In this document: in pieces, positions 19,001 through 27,300 of the stretch
Numbering within the stretch: the first letter of the stretch is position 1
Layout: every line of letters starts with the position of its first letter
Assembly: GCA_017935565.1 (NCBI GenBank)
Contig: JAGBHK010000022.1
Coordinates: 62,001 to 126,000, forward strand
DNA: 64,000 bases
Direction: 5' to 3'
Source of the DNA: Lachnospiraceae bacterium
GTDB taxonomy: Bacteria > Bacillota > Clostridia > Lachnospirales > Lachnospiraceae
The notes under the pieces: model-generated
The model's input: the letters and a program-made list of their open reading frames with translations, nothing else
The model's database searches: none
What the model was told of the DNA's origin: nothing
Program-made: the position numbers and the translations under genes

Positions 19001-20001
19001 AACGAGATTACTTTGATAGCATCCAAAATTTCGCTAACCAACTAATCAATTTCATCAAAAAAGAGGAAAAGGCCAAGCGCCTAGCAATATATAACCTAAA
19101 AGCAGCATTAGCAGCACTACCTAATGTTCAAAAATTCTTTGATGATATTACTTTGGATAGCGAACACCAGAGCAAACATATAGAACTATGTGTTCTTGAA
19201 GAAAAAGTTATCTTTGAGACTTATATGTGTTGTGAATACTATTTATCTCATGCGCCTGAAAACAATTATAATAAATACCAAGTCAAGGGTTGGTTTTCAG
19301 CATCCCGGAAGGCGGAAATAGATAAAATTAATAGTGCAATGACAGATTTAATGAGCACATACGATGCTGTTTTGCCTAAAAGCTCATATCGCGACAAAAC
19401 ATTTCTGTGCTACCCAATATTGTTAAAGAATTTTGATCAAGCAAACGAGGAGATGATAAACGATTTCTTAATTACCTCTATCTCATTTGCAGAATCACCA
19501 TATGATTATTTACTTTTATTGTTGACAAATGACATCGGTGAAGTTATTCCGAATGCAATCAAATTCCCCAAAAAGGCATTCCAACACATTTACAATGCCC
19601 TAAATTTAGGAGTGGAGGAAGAAATGGATCCGTTAGCGTCTCCATACCCTATCGAGGTAAATCAAAAGATGTTGGAGTGTTTTGAAGGTGAATATATACT
19701 TCAAAAACAGGAGCCGGTTAATATTTGGCTTGGACGTATAGCAGATATAGGTGAGGAATTATGGATGTATTCCAAAAATCGCGAGTATCTTGTTGACGAA
19801 GAAGACAAGCAGTATCTTTCCAATAATCTCAATGAGATAAAAAATCGAATTGATGAAATGATAAAATGCATAGAGTCAAATGTAAGTACAGAAATATTAT
19901 CGGTAGTAAATGAATTGTGCTCCGCTGTTTATCAAGGTGATTCTTTTGACGATGATAAATATAACGAATTGATTTCTTACGTGCAAGCTGCAATCGTTTG
20001 A
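16063..20001 (+). CDS. Avs-like STAND NTPase with Cap4/DUF4297-type nuclease domain
   Basis: A 1312-aa protein. After a Lys-rich start, residues about 30-230 resemble the DUF4297/Cap4 dsDNA nuclease family: GGQIALRGYSYQFLYS, then GIEDIDT and THIQLKYSTQ, which fits a PD-(D/E)xK core. A P-loop NTPase follows with Walker A SSGQGKTT (K309) and Walker B PLILLDNLDA, then a STAND-like winged region. The last 800 residues are helical and repeat-like, as in sensor domains of antiviral STAND proteins. Known Avs proteins bind a phage protein and then degrade DNA. ATG 16063 was chosen for the GAGG 8 bp upstream. GC content is higher than in neighbours, suggesting separate acquisition. Confidence 0.8.
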   Translation: MAKKKKQKSNKKPPVAKVNIQELSESRDGGQIALRGYSYQFLYSCNLILASDTNTIFTLEGIEDIDTIKCIDGNKTITHIQLKYSTQRQDASFMDSVLKNYLEVYLIDKNRHFKLVYDFSVAAGNLTKMFSGNLDKKSKGFWKTKIDKIKKETSLWNWSDFIFEDFIQRLSFEKVKKDSLEKSIEDSLIMNFEINTDNISLFANGIKLLCFDKMESRGEISHHDITQCIEEMKFDISKGPQNPAHAWIQKLQFSKSDKYSSDYYEGKKATTSDIANNLPVIRPVVEKKIIDSIGKNTITIIKTSSGQGKTTLALRAISSLIEEYTPYQITRCNNAAELGHIVEYFRMRTRIGEKPLILLDNLDAHLSEWNLLAQLMQAGVTYHYKILVTSRENDWYNYGGDISNLHNLQIVKPVLNEKEAADIFYSLKKEGKLHHDIADWKAAWSKIADRQLLIEYVYLLTHGEMIAERISAQMKDIGNASSGGIKFEILRKVCFADVCGIKLETKSIIEDLTAKTEFDIGEVLTSLTDEFLVHISSEGDYIEGLHPVRSQHIVNRLHEYVSLDETALSIAKIASVSDISVLFSHYPDFDFDKDSFYANVVNMWPCGSDLSRFVQAIRGTFSGSVMQYFRTHKALFDDAYEHGGLFLVATDLCPFSKFEDCEQELNMLNKMAEIMPDNTNIQQMIKLRDSIPKFRTSKTDIYCLCSALYSKFKGIDFAEISDLESYAVIVDWLYNIDPSMNLSLRISLNDLWNKSESCSIKTVSSLMYSSFCGNKDVYSEFVINNIQRIISYLRHKTNSHKVQVSDDNMEIKVEYLLRASEITKGNNESVSRLTDICRTLPIFETYCSDAIKPQIDLLANYQIPNDAHKEMPKQKIVITFHQEFNGLWLRTIESNYEFDTVYAWINHWLDIRKCACDLLAASSVCLHKLLGNRKLGDIGNSFDSLHNHYNRMMVAHLSYPREHRPFEKKPEVPTLFNKAKRDYFDSIQNFANQLINFIKKEEKAKRLAIYNLKAALAALPNVQKFFDDITLDSEHQSKHIELCVLEEKVIFETYMCCEYYLSHAPENNYNKYQVKGWFSASRKAEIDKINSAMTDLMSTYDAVLPKSSYRDKTFLCYPILLKNFDQANEEMINDFLITSISFAESPYDYLLLLLTNDIGEVIPNAIKFPKKAFQHIYNALNLGVEEEMDPLASPYPIEVNQKMLECFEGEYILQKQEPVNIWLGRIADIGEELWMYSKNREYLVDEEDKQYLSNNLNEIKNRIDEMIKCIESNVSTEILSVVNELCSAVYQGDSFDDDKYNELISYVQAAIV

Positions 20002-20133
20002 TAAATATGCATTCAATATAACAAATACTCAACACATTGTACTGATAAATAATAATTTCTATCGCATCTGTATAGGTATTTATCGGTGATTCTGTAATAT
20101 TATTAAATCCATGTTTTTTCACGTCTGGATTAC

Positions 20134-20166
20134 CTAAGGAATATGAGCGCTTATCATATTCCTTAG
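20134..20166. repeat. Perfect 13-bp inverted repeat downstream of STAND gene
   Basis: CTAAGGAATATGA (20134-20146) and TCATATTCCTTAG (20154-20166) flank a 7-base loop. There is no T run, so it may be a transcript-stabilising hairpin or weak terminator. Confidence 0.6.
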
Positions 20167-20419
20167 AAAATTGAATATATTTAGCTGGTCACATCGATAC
20201 TTTTTCATCAGTAGACGATACCTCAAATACATTTGTTAACAATTGTGTATTGCGCGTCAAATCCGAGATGTTGTCCTTGACGCAACTATACTTTAAGTGA
20301 TTCGTCGAATTACCTACTATGCTCGTATCAAGACTTATGAATTTGTTAAGTTCATAAACAAGAAAAGCTCCTATGAAAATTGAAGAGAGCTTACCGTAAA
20401 AACAAGAGAGCTTGGCAAA

Positions 20420-20700
20420 TTAGAGAAAAATGACGCAGAGCAAAGAGTGATACCTGAACAGATTCTAATTCTGTAAAATCATATTGAGAAGCTTCATCGA
20501 TAAAGATATAATCCACGAGCGAACCGAAAAGTGCGCAAAAACACCATATTGACATCTGCTTTCAGTATATTAGGCATACAGTTTCCAATCCCACTGATTA
20601 AAACAAAAGGAAAGGGCGATAGAACAAACTGTCCGTCAAACTCCCAGCCATAGCCTTACGCAAGATATTCCTATGACAACGTGCGCAAAAATGTCACATT
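20420..20700 (-). pseudogene. Decayed SF1 (Upf1-like) helicase fragment
   Basis: Read on the minus strand, 20484-20520 encodes DYIFIDEASQYDFTE, the motif II region of superfamily 1 Upf1/DNA2-type helicases. Flanking sense is broken: upstream residues (SGIGNCMPNILKAD) lie in another frame, and stops follow soon. The rest of 20167-20420 shows no gene. It looks like the remnant of a helicase-bearing defence gene lost before or during insertion of the neighbouring element. Confidence 0.45.
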
Positions 20701-21176
20701 TTTCCTTTGGTTTTTTCTATATCAATCAAAATATTTTCAAAGTCATACATAAACGAAGAATGTTCTTTATCGGCATGTTCAGTAACCGCTGAATCTTTAT
20801 ACTGAAGATATAACGCCAAAATATCATTAATCTTTTTATCAGAGAATGTGATTTTTACTGTATCAGACAGATATTTACCATCTTCATCCTTTTCCGCAGT
20901 AATATCCATAGGAGCCTGTTCATCTAGTTTTACTATAGTAGATATAATGTCCCTAACTGATGATATATCATATGATATAAATGAATTTATGCTAACGCCT
21001 AAAGCTATGGCGATTTTATTGAGTTGCTCTGGTTTAGGGTTGCGAATACCACATTCATATTTTTTGATAGTAGATACATTAATACCACATAATTGGCTTA
21101 AGTCCTCTTGTGACATCTTCTTTATACTTCTATAATATTTTATCTTTTCTGCAATACTGTTTTTATTATCACTCAT
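20694..21176 (-). CDS. XRE-family repressor of the mobile element
   Basis: A 160-aa protein with an N-terminal HTH (IAEKIKYYRSIKKMSQEDLSQLCG, then VSTIKKYECGIRNPKPEQL). The C-terminal 90 residues have no recognised family and include VKLDEQAPMDITAEKDEDGKY-like charged sequence. ATG at 21174-21176 was chosen because a GAAAGGA ribosome site precedes it; the longer frame runs across the operators. It faces three copies of one palindrome upstream and is the likely master repressor of the divergent transcript. Confidence 0.88.
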   Translation of the reverse strand: MSDNKNSIAEKIKYYRSIKKMSQEDLSQLCGINVSTIKKYECGIRNPKPEQLNKIAIALGVSINSFISYDISSVRDIISTIVKLDEQAPMDITAEKDEDGKYLSDTVKITFSDKKINDILALYLQYKDSAVTEHADKEHSSFMYDFENILIDIEKTKGKM

Positions 21177-21224
21177 AATAATTCCTTTCAAAGTCATTAG
21201 TAATATACCTAATATAACATAAAA

Positions 21225-21311
21225 GTTCACAAAAGTGAACATTTTATTGTAAAAACTATTGACGTTCACAAAAGTGAACTGTATAATAAAAATAAGTTCA
21301 CTTTTGTGAAC
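21225..21311. promoter_or_regulatory. Three palindromic operators and a strong divergent promoter
   Basis: GTTCACAAAAGTGAAC lies at 21225-21240 and 21264-21279, and its central complement GTTCACTTTTGTGAAC at 21296-21311. Between them a plus-strand promoter has TTGACG at 21259-21264 and TATAAT at 21282-21287, 17 bp apart, with the middle operator filling the spacer. Binding there should block transcription rightward. The outer sites could act cooperatively and on the repressor's own promoter. Confidence 0.9.
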
Positions 21312-21419
21312 TTGAAAAGATTGCAAATTGGTCTTTTAAAGTTCAATACATATTTCAAAAATTGTTTTATTATCGTTTTGCAAGTTACAGAGTGACTTGT
21401 TGTTGAAAATTGAATAGTC

Positions 21420-21720
21420 AGTTACAGCATGGAAAATTCCGGTACATCCCAGGCAGAGAATCAGCTAAGGCTTGCCAAGAGAGTTGAAGGACCGAGAGGT
21501 GAAGATGAAGCGAGTTAGGGAATATAGTGTGGCGGAAGGATAATAACCTACAAGGGGACTTAACGAGGTTCCTGACCTTCGAAATGGCGTAAGAGGGGAT
21601 TGTGTCAGAGGATAATCTGAGGCATCGTAATCACTATATGTGACATGCGACGAATGGTATCGTCAGTAACTCCCACGTGTACGGGGCGAAGAGGGACTTG
21701 GAATAGTAGGCGTACACTTA
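21420..21720 (+). ncRNA. Candidate structured RNA or group II intron remnant
   Basis: A 300-bp block with much higher G+C than its flanks and no long frame. It contains many purine-rich GNRA-like and paired segments (for example GTGTCAGAGGATAATCTGAG, with a TCAGA/TCTGA stem) and a CACGTGTACGGGGCGAAGAGG segment recalling group II intron domains. It lies directly downstream of the repressed promoter at 21259 and upstream of the ParM-like gene, so it is probably a long leader or an independent RNA. Identity is unproven. Confidence 0.4.
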
Positions 21721-21825
21721 CATGATTAATAAAAATATGAAAACATAATTGAAAATAAATATATTGATTTTAGGATTATTTGTAATAAAGAAACATTTAT
21801 AAGTGACTTTGAAAGGAGATTGAGT

Positions 21826-22734
21826 ATGAGTAATATTGAAATTATTGGAATTGACCATGGATGGTCTATGGTAAAGACAGCTACGCAGGTATTTCCAACC
21901 GGAGTAAAGGAAATTGCTAATGAGCCACCTATGAGGAATGACATTCTTGAATATGATGGAAGATTCTATTCCATAGGCGAAAGACGATTGGAAGTAAGAG
22001 ATGGAAAGACAGAAAATGAGAATTTTTACCTGTTAACTTTAGCTGCTATGGCAAAGGAACTAAGAAAGAGAGGAAAGCAGGAAGCGAATGTATATTTAGC
22101 AGCTGGCTTACCAATATCAAGATTTAGTGATGAGAAAAAGGATTTTATTGATTATCTGTATAAGAATAAAGAAATATCGTTTAGATACGAGGATAATTAC
22201 TTTAAGGTCAAGCTGGTTCATGTTGCAGTATTTCCACAATGTTATGCAGCAGTTGTAAGCAAGATTATGGAATTTAATCAGAGAGTAGTTATAGTTGATA
22301 TTGGTTCATGGACTATAGATATTATGCCTATAGAGAACAAGAGACCGGTAAATGGAGAGTGTATCTCATTACAAAATGGGCTCATTCCATGTATGCGTTC
22401 ATTGAACGAGAAGTGTTATAGGTTATACAATACAGAAATTGATGAAAGTATGATACAACACTTTATGAGATACGGAAATGTAGACCTTGATGAAGAATAC
22501 ACAAAACTTATGGCTGAAGAATTAGGGCATTATGCAGATGGAGTATATAATTCCTTACGAGAGTATAAGATTAATCTTAAAACATCAAAAATAATCTTTG
22601 TAGGTGGTGGAGCTTCTGTAATGAAGAATTTTGGTAAGATACAGCAGAAAAACATATCTTATATACTTGATGTTAAGGCTAATGCGAAGGGATTTGAGTA
22701 TTTAGGCACAGTATCTCTTAAGAATAAAAAGTAA
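21826..22734 (+). CDS. ParM/Alp-type plasmid segregation actin
   Basis: About 302 aa, actin-fold ATPase of the ParM/StbA class. Phosphate-1 motif IIGIDHGWSMVKTA is at the start, VYLAAGLPISRF in the middle, VIVDIGSWTIDIM as phosphate-2, and IIFVGGGASVMKNF as the adenosine motif. It should form filaments that move the element's DNA. ATG 21826 has GAAAGGAG 7 bp upstream. The gene downstream has the size and N-terminal fold expected of its DNA-binding partner. Its presence implies an extrachromosomal or circular stage. Confidence 0.85.
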   Translation: MSNIEIIGIDHGWSMVKTATQVFPTGVKEIANEPPMRNDILEYDGRFYSIGERRLEVRDGKTENENFYLLTLAAMAKELRKRGKQEANVYLAAGLPISRFSDEKKDFIDYLYKNKEISFRYEDNYFKVKLVHVAVFPQCYAAVVSKIMEFNQRVVIVDIGSWTIDIMPIENKRPVNGECISLQNGLIPCMRSLNEKCYRLYNTEIDESMIQHFMRYGNVDLDEEYTKLMAEELGHYADGVYNSLREYKINLKTSKIIFVGGGASVMKNFGKIQQKNISYILDVKANAKGFEYLGTVSLKNKK

Positions 22735-22757
22735 TAATCATATGGAGGTGATATACA

Positions 22758-23195
22758 ATGGCTAGGAATAATCTGTTATATATGAGCTTTCGTATGAATG
22801 TTAATAATCCACAGCATGTTAAGATTGCGAAGGTTATTAATAATCTTGACAAGAAACTGTATAAATCAAAGAACCAGTTTGTTATAGATGCGTGTGAATA
22901 TTACATAGACCATTATGGTTCCGAAGCATTTATGGATGTTTCACAGAATGAAGAAAATCCTTATATAAAGCGAGAAGAATTTAATGATATATGTGAAAAA
23001 ATGAAATTGGAAGCTGCGATTTCTGCAAGGGATGAAGTTATAAGGTTATTGGGTAGTATTGTTATGAATGCTAAAGGTAATTCTTATATGAACAATGATG
23101 AAATAGAGGTTGCAGTAAATGGTAACAGTAATAAGAACAACAGTGAACAGGATGATACGTTAGCTGATTTGGTGGCAAGCTGGGATGATTTATGA
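22758..23195 (+). CDS. ParR-like DNA-binding partner protein
   Basis: A 145-aa protein. The first 55 residues (LYMSFRMNVNNPQHVKIAKVINNLDKKLYKSKNQFV) fit a ribbon-helix-helix fold with a beta strand followed by two helices. The rest is acidic and flexible, ending ADLVASWDDL, which may contact the actin. Position 23 bp after the ParM-like gene and behind GGAGGTGAT supports a ParMR pair. No clear centromere repeat was found nearby. Confidence 0.7.
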   Translation: MARNNLLYMSFRMNVNNPQHVKIAKVINNLDKKLYKSKNQFVIDACEYYIDHYGSEAFMDVSQNEENPYIKREEFNDICEKMKLEAAISARDEVIRLLGSIVMNAKGNSYMNNDEIEVAVNGNSNKNNSEQDDTLADLVASWDDL

Positions 23196-23235
23196 TAAAA
23201 AATATGTTATAATGGAGGACAAAGATGCATTTGAT

Positions 23236-23343
23236 ACGGGACAGACCATAAGTGTCCCGTGAATATAGAATGTCTGCAATGTAAGAGTAGACAGGCTACA
23301 CGGTACACATAGCCTATCTCTCTTACAGAAAGGGATAGGTATA
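23236..23343 (+). promoter_or_regulatory. Leader with two hairpins
   Basis: CGGGACA / TGTCCCG forms one stem near 23238-23262. AGCCTATC near 23308 and GGATAGGT near 23333 form another just before the lipoprotein ATG, so the second could hide or expose its ribosome site (AGAAAGGGATAGG). Confidence 0.4.
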
Positions 23344-23347
23344 TATT

Positions 23348-24232
23348 ATGAAAGGTTGTTTATATATTATTATATCTGTTATGATTCTTGTGATGAGTGG
23401 GTGCAGTAATGAGCAATCGGCAGAAGTCAATAAAATCAAAAGCGTTGATGTAACAGAGAGTGGTAGAAATAATGACATTAAAAATGATGTTATAGAAAAA
23501 GATAGTGTAAAAGATACTTATGGTGAGAAAGAGAGTTTTTCTAAGGATGAAACCACTAGCGTACTATCTGAAAACATAGATAGTGAAAATAATACTGTGG
23601 AGAGCAATAATACGGAGACAAAAGAATTAGAAGATAAGGATGATGATTATGACAGAAGTTCTGATTCTTATCAAATTGTAGAAGTACAGACAACATCAAC
23701 AGAGCAGTCGAAGACAGAAAGGGCTACAAACAGTACAACTGCAGGAGAGAAAATTGATGATGAGACTATTACAACCGAGTTTGTTACAACAGAAGAAGCA
23801 ACAAGTGAAATTGTAAGCAATGAAACTATCACAGAACAAGAGACTACAGAGGAAGAAACTACATCTAACACAGTTATAGAGTATAATCCTGATAGGGTAT
23901 GCGCATTAGCTACTGCAATATGCGAGGAGGCTGGATTAAAGACTACTGCTGATAGCATGGATGAGATGCTTGCCAATGGATTGATAAGTCAAGAGGAGTA
24001 TGATGAATTTTATCCATACGCAGGAGCAGGATATTTAGGGGTGTTTTTGGAAACGGATTTATCCATAGCATGCACAATCACTGGTAGAAAATTGTCATCA
24101 GAGCAGGCTATAGCAGAGTATCTCGCAGAGGTTATGATAAGTGAGGCAACAGATGAATTCTTTTTCATAGAATGTGCTGGTATATACATTCATAACGGAG
24201 TACCTATGTATGAATTTAGATGTTACAGATAA
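23348..24232 (+). CDS. Lipoprotein with Thr/Glu-rich stalk
   Basis: A 294-aa lipoprotein: signal peptide ending VMSGC (Cys about residue 19), then about 160 residues rich in T, E, S and D (for example TEEETTSNT), a stalk typical of surface-exposed proteins. A C-terminal globular domain of 110 residues starts at DRVCALATAICEEAG and ends ECAGIYIHNGVPMYEFRCYR. The domain is not recognised. The terminator at 24251 follows. It may serve in cell contact or exclusion during conjugation; that is inference from location. Confidence 0.7.
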   Translation: MKGCLYIIISVMILVMSGCSNEQSAEVNKIKSVDVTESGRNNDIKNDVIEKDSVKDTYGEKESFSKDETTSVLSENIDSENNTVESNNTETKELEDKDDDYDRSSDSYQIVEVQTTSTEQSKTERATNSTTAGEKIDDETITTEFVTTEEATSEIVSNETITEQETTEEETTSNTVIEYNPDRVCALATAICEEAGLKTTADSMDEMLANGLISQEEYDEFYPYAGAGYLGVFLETDLSIACTITGRKLSSEQAIAEYLAEVMISEATDEFFFIECAGIYIHNGVPMYEFRCYR

Positions 24233-24250
24233 TAGAATAATAAGTTTTTT

Positions 24251-24279
24251 AAAGCAGGTCAATAAAAGGCCTGCTTTTT
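24251..24279 (+). terminator. Rho-independent terminator
   Basis: AAAGCAGG and CCTGCTTTTT form a short strong stem with T run. Confidence 0.8.
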
Positions 24280-24336
24280 GAGTGGGCCAATGGAGGTTTA
24301 CTCAAGTCTCCATTAGGCAGAATGGAGGAAATTAGA

Positions 24337-27300
24337 GTGAAACAGAAGTTGAAAAGATTTATTGCAGTAATTATGGCAATGGTAACGGCTATTATGACAG
24401 TAGTATCCGGTAGTATTCCGGTAGTGGCAGCAAGTCCACAGGCTAATTTGAAAATATGGCCTGCATCACCAAACAGAACTGGGAAAATAGAGGAATTTGA
24501 GCCAGGTTATGACCATGGAATAATGTATTATCATATGATAGACAATGAAGTATCGTATTGTTTAAATTATACTTTAGAGGCAACAAATGGTTCATTGTTA
24601 ACAAGTTCATATGATATGATGAGTGAATTTACGACGGAGCAAGAGAGATTGTTGCATTATTGCTTGTATTATGGTCATTCCAATACTGTTATGGCTGAAC
24701 CGACAGAGGTTCAAAAAGATGAGCGTTCCGCAACGCAGGCAATGGTATGGATTATTGAGGCTGGTATATTTGGAACTGAAAAAGCTGACAGTGCAGCAAG
24801 AAAGATATGTAATGCAGGATATGATCCAGAATATGCGTATAGTTATTATGAAAAGCTTAAGGAGAACATAACTAATGCATATTATATGAAAAGACCAAGT
24901 TTTACTGCAGCAAATATCTTAAATGCGAGTACATATGAGCTAAAGTGGAATGAGTCAAATCAGAGGTTTGAGAATACATTTACAGATACGAATGGTATTC
25001 TTAGTGCTTACGATTTGACATTAAATGGATATAGTGTGTCAAGAAATGGAAATAAGATTACCATATACACAGATAGTGTTAAGACTACATCAACTTTGGC
25101 TACATTGAAAAATAATACTAATGCCGTAGAGATTGCCGGAAGCTGTATATATTGGGTTACAGGAAATCCTGAAGACCAGGAGATGATATCAACAAAGCCT
25201 GCAGCTGACCCGGTAACAGCATATTTTAGGCTGAAAACAGAGAGTCTTGGTTATGGTGCTGTTACAAAAACTGATGAAAGTACAGGAAAAAAGCTTGCAG
25301 GTGCCGTATTTGGCATTTATAAGGATAGTGGGTGTACAAGTTTAGTTGAAACGATGATAACAGATTCAAATGGGTATGCAAAAAGTGGTTATCTTACATC
25401 CGGTACATATTATGTGAAGGAGATTAGTGCACCGGAAGGTTATGTGGTAAGTAATAAGGTACACACACTTACTGTAAGGGCAGGTCAGACAACTAACATT
25501 AATGCAACGAATTCAGAGCAGCTAGGTAATATAACAATATATAAAGAGGGCGAAGTATTAACAGGATGGGATGGAAGTAATTTTATATATGAAAATGACT
25601 TTTTATCAGGAGTTACATTTAAGGTAACTGCCGGAAGTGACATTTATAAAGCAGACGGTACTAAAGTGTATGATAAAGGGGCAGTTGTAGAGGAAAATCT
25701 CGTAACAGGAAGCGATGGTAAGGCAATACTTACTGATTTGCATCTTGGAACATATGTTATTTCTGAAACATCCAGTATAGACGGATATACCATTAATACA
25801 ACACCACAGACAGTTGAATTGACTTATGGAAACCAAAGTGAAGAAGTACAGTATGAAGCGGTGAATGTAATAAATACAAGACAGAAGGCAGAGGTAAAAG
25901 TATATAAGGTTGATTCGGAAACAAAAAATAGTCTTGTAGGTGGAGAGTATACGTTATATGCTGCAGATGATATCCAAAATCATGTGGGAGAAGTTATCGT
26001 TTCAAAACATACTGCATTACAGACAGTATCAACAGGAGAAAATGGAATGGTATGCTATACAGTTGATTTGCCTATTGCAAACAGCTATTACATTATGGAA
26101 ACAAAAGCACCAGAAGGGTATATAAGAGACACAGAGGCAGTATATAGATTTATGTTTGAATATATGGCAGAAACAGAAGAAAAAGCCGTGTTTTCACATG
26201 CATTTAGTAATGACAGAACAACTGCAAAAATTCGTATTCATAAGCTGGATAGGGAATTAAATGAACCGGTGTCACAGGGAAATGCAACGTTAGAGGGGGC
26301 TGTATATGGAATATATGCAAGGGATAATATAATTCATCCTGATGGAGTTACAGGTATTGTTTTTAGTGCAGATGAATTGGTGGCAACGGTGATTACAAAC
26401 GACAAAGGTGAGGCAAGTGCAGATAATCTATATCTTGGAAACTATTACATTAAAGAGATTCAGCCATCAATGGGATATTTGCTTGATGAAACTGAATACG
26501 ATGTGGTTTGTGGTTATGAAGGTGATATGGTAGTAGAAGTTTCACGAAGCAGAAATGTTTATGAAACTGTGATGAAACAGTCGTTTCAACTTATAAAAAT
26601 TGCTGATAATGGTATTGATACAGAAGCAACATTACTTGAGGCAGCAGGATTTAAAGCATACTTAAAATCTTCGTTATCAGTAAACAAGGAAGGGAGCTAC
26701 GATTTTGACAATGCTAATCCTATTGTAATAGGTGAAAATGGAGAAACAGAGTTGTTCACAGATGAAAAGGGGCATCTTACTACCATTCCCATTCCATATG
26801 GCGATTATGTTGTGGTTGAATCAACTACACCTCATAATATGGTAACAATAAGACCATTCGAGGTAAGTATTGCAGAAAATAGTAATGAACCACAGACATG
26901 GAGAGTATTTGTGGACAGAGAATTTACTGCAAAATTGAGAATTGTGAAAAAGGATGCTGATACTGGAAATGTAGTGTTAGTTCCTAATGCAGAGTTTAAG
27001 ATATACAATGTTGATACTAAAGAGTATGTGGAGATGATAACAACATATCCATCTAAAGAGGTTCACACTTCGTTTTTTACAGATGAAGATGGTGATTTAA
27101 TCTTGCCAGATGTGTTAAGCGTTGGTACATATAGGATTGAAGAGGTATCAGCACCTTACGGATATCTGTTAAATGAGAATTTTGTGACTGTGAAAATAGA
27201 CAGTGATACATTTCATAAGGTGGATTATGACATAAATGAGGCAATTATTACAGTAATGTATGAGGATACAGCTGTTGTGGGTAAATTGGCAGTCGAAAAG

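Noticed and set aside
20848-21135. Plus-strand frame opposite the XRE repressor
   Set aside because: Shadow of the HTH gene; the minus-strand product has a clear family and ribosome site.
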